DNA of 20,958 bases from Allomyces macrogynus ATCC 38327 (Eukaryota; Blastocladiomycota; Blastocladiomycetes; Blastocladiales; Blastocladiaceae): the NCBI GenBank assembly GCA_000151295.1, contig GG745368.1:127524-148481 (forward strand), read 5' to 3'. Positions 19,245 to 20,958 of this stretch are shown in pieces. The first letter of the stretch is position 1. Each line of letters opens with the position of its first letter. Made by a program: the position numbers and the translations under genes. A model generated the notes under the pieces. That model did not search any database. It was given only the letters and a program-made list of their open reading frames with translations, and had not been told where the DNA came from.

Positions 19245-20135
19245 TCACAGCTCCATGGCCATGGGCCCCGTCGGGATCATCGCGCGTGGCCCACCCCCAC
19301 CGCGCGCGGCTTTCTTATCCTCGGCCGCCTTCAACTTCTCCTGGAACGCGTCATTCGCGGCCTTGTGCGCGGTCGCCACGGTCCGCGCGTGCTCGATCCG
19401 CTGCTGGATCGAATCCAGCACCGTCGTCGTCGTCGCCGACCACTGCTCGAGCCGGTCGACCATCGCGCCCAGCATCTCGGGACTCACGTCGCGCCCGAGC
19501 GAGGACTCGACGTGGAGAACACGCGCGCGCTGGTCGAGCGTGCCCGTAAACAGTTGCTCCGACATGCCCTCGATAATCAGGTCCTCGAGGTCGCGCAGTG
19601 CCGACGCGTCGTAGTCGAGCGCGGTGAGCAGCGTCGCGTAGGGCAGCTCGCGCGCGGTTTGCGCGAGCGTGATGAGCGTGAGCAGGCGCAGCTTGCGCTG
19701 CATGGGTGGGGTCAGCGGTGGGAGCGTCGCGGCGCTAGCTAGGGGGCGTGTCACGGGTCAGTGCGGAGCGGCATGTGCTGGCACAGTGGATCAAGAGCAG
19801 TGTACCCTTGTACGCGGCGAGGTCATGGTACGCAAAGATGGTGAGCAGGTCGAACGCGCCTTTGTGCGTTTCCTTCAGCTAGAAATCATCTCGTCGGTTG
19901 GTCAAGCTCGCGATTTATGACCGGGTAAAACACAACGACGCGTCGTTGCCGGCGGCACGCGTACTTGCTGAATCGACGGCACGGAGAGAAATTCGGAAAA
20001 CACATCGACGCCCGGAGCCTCGAGCACTTTGGCGACGAGGTCTGCCGCAGCGGCACCGCGCGTCGACTTGGCGAGCAGGACAAAGGGCAAGAGCTTGGGC
20101 GGGATGACCGCGTCGGATGCTTCTGGCGCGGTCAT
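19245..20135 (-). CDS. CSN7: COP9 signalosome complex subunit 7 (PCI domain)
   Basis: Three exons (minus): 20135-19965, 19878-19806 and 19738-19245; 245 aa, near the family's usual 220-275. CSN7 is a PCI-domain scaffold subunit of the COP9 signalosome, which removes NEDD8 from cullins. Exon 1 carries LLPFVLLAKSTRGAAAADLV and VLEAPGVDVFSEFLSVPSIQ, both family hallmarks; exon 2 continues with KGAFDLLTIFAYHDLAAYK; exon 3 has QRKLRLLTLITLAQTARELPY, the winged-helix core LEDLIIEGMSEQLFTGTLDQR (residues 132-152) and GRD (163-165), then a C-terminal helix. Introns are 86 nt (GTACGC...TCTAG) and 67 nt (GTACAC...CCTAG). The tail is Gly/Pro-rich and short. eIF2B-epsilon diverges from the same spacer. 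Confidence 0.92.
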
Positions 20136-20531
20136 GGTGCTGGAAATCGTCGTGCTCGTCGTCGTCGAGGTGGTGCAGCGATGGCGGACCGAGGAGTGTG
20201 CAAAATGCGAAAACGCGCAGTGTCTGAGTCGACGTGGATCGCGAAACGCAGTCGACTCAATCGCAACGTGTCGTCACGTGACTGGATCGCTGGCGTGGGC
20301 TGGTGAACTTTTGTCGCTCTTTTGCTGGAGCTCCAGTCGCGAGGCTGCTGTCGTCGTTGACGAATACTTGCACGGCACCGACACGACCGCAAGCACTTCC
20401 AGCAGCTCGAATACATATACCAGCGACGAGACTGTGCTGCCGATCCGCACCACGTCTACCTGGCCCCACCGACCAGCGCGCACTTCCTTCAACTACCCCA
20501 CCTCGACCACTTGACCAACGAAACGACGACC
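20136..20531. promoter_or_regulatory. Divergent spacer between CSN7 and eIF2B-epsilon
   Basis: 396 nt between divergent start codons. It holds a perfect palindromic E-box TCACGTGA at 20274-20281, about 140 nt upstream of CSN7 and 250 nt upstream of eIF2B-epsilon. The same CACGTGAC core occurs in the RPS5 promoter. Minus frames here show no family features. Confidence 0.4.
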
Positions 20532-20958
20532 ATGGCACCCAACAACAGCAACAAGCTCGAGGCCGAGGAGATCCTGCAGGCCGTCGTGGTCGCCGACTCG
20601 TTTGACGAGAAGTTCATGCCACTGACGCGCGACCTGCCGCGAGTATGTCGTGTGGCCAAGCTGCGCGAACAGACCTGATCAGGATCATTGACGTTTTTGC
20701 GCGTTGCCGCTAGTGCCTGCTCCCACTCTGCAACGTGCCACTGATCGAGTACACGCTCGAGTTCCTGGCGGTCGCGGACGTCAAGGAAGTGTTTATCGTG
20801 TGCTGCGCACACTCGGACCTGATCAAGGAGTACATTCTGTACGTGCTCCTTTCGCCTCCGCCAATTCGGCTCGATATGGCTGACCACAGCCCATGGTCGG
20901 CAGCTCGTCCAAGTGGAACGACGACACGTCGAGCATGAAAGTCAACATCATTGTGTCC
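20532..20958 (+). CDS. GCD6: Translation initiation factor eIF2B subunit epsilon, 5' part
   Basis: Exons 20532-20642, 20714-20838 and 20904-20958 (open at the right edge) give the first 97 residues. eIF2B-epsilon is the catalytic subunit of the GDP-GTP exchange factor for eIF2. Visible are ILQAVVVADSFDEKFMPLT (the start of the nucleotidyltransferase-like domain), LLPLCNVPLIEYTLEFL, VFIVCCAHSDLIKEYI, and SSKWNDDTSSMKVNIIVS, all in family order. Introns are 71 nt (GTATGT...GCTAG) and 65 nt (GTACGT...GGCAG). The conserved position before LLPL, usually Val after Pro-Arg, reads Cys here because of the chosen acceptor. The GEF HEAT domain lies beyond the window. Confidence 0.93.

Overview
The window reads as nuclear DNA of a GC-rich, intron-rich fungus. 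Nine genes are recognisable eukaryotic families, and almost all are split by short GT-AG introns. I placed 23 introns; 22 of them are 64-86 nt long, often with a CTGAC- or CTAAC-like branch site. ISN1 (IMP 5'-nucleotidase) points to fungi. A Dpy-30-motif protein, a fold common in axonemal proteins, hints at a flagellated (zoosporic) lineage such as Blastocladiomycota or Chytridiomycota. That taxonomic guess is inference. There are no bacterial-style operons, CRISPR arrays, rRNA genes or confident tRNAs.

Layout from left to right: an acidic low-complexity protein running off the left edge (minus); SURF1/SHY1 (minus); ISN1 (plus, six exons); a 3.4-kb gene-poor stretch (4676-8105) holding a broken membrane-protein gene; a Dpy-30-motif protein (minus); ribosomal protein S5/uS7 (plus, with an exceptional 580-nt intron); the ribosome-quality-control E3 ligase listerin/LTN1 (minus, seven exons); the nucleolar NOL12/RRP17 homologue (plus); a predicted membrane-anchored mitochondrial P-loop ATPase (plus, four exons); COP9 signalosome subunit 7 (minus, three exons); and the start of eIF2B epsilon (plus), cut by the right edge.

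Four neighbouring pairs are divergent and share short intergenic spaces: SURF1/ISN1, DPY30-like/RPS5, LTN1/NOL12 and CSN7/eIF2B-epsilon. Four genes belong to ribosome production, translation or its quality control (RPS5, LTN1, NOL12, eIF2B-epsilon), and two are mitochondrial (SURF1 and the ATPase). The genes act in separate pathways, so I see no dedicated gene cluster. The least explained elements are the orphan mitochondrial ATPase, the broken membrane gene in the gene-poor stretch, and the unusual 5' splice-site preference (C at +4). All exon joins were made by eye from reading frame, splice signals and recalled family conservation, without alignment or RNA data.
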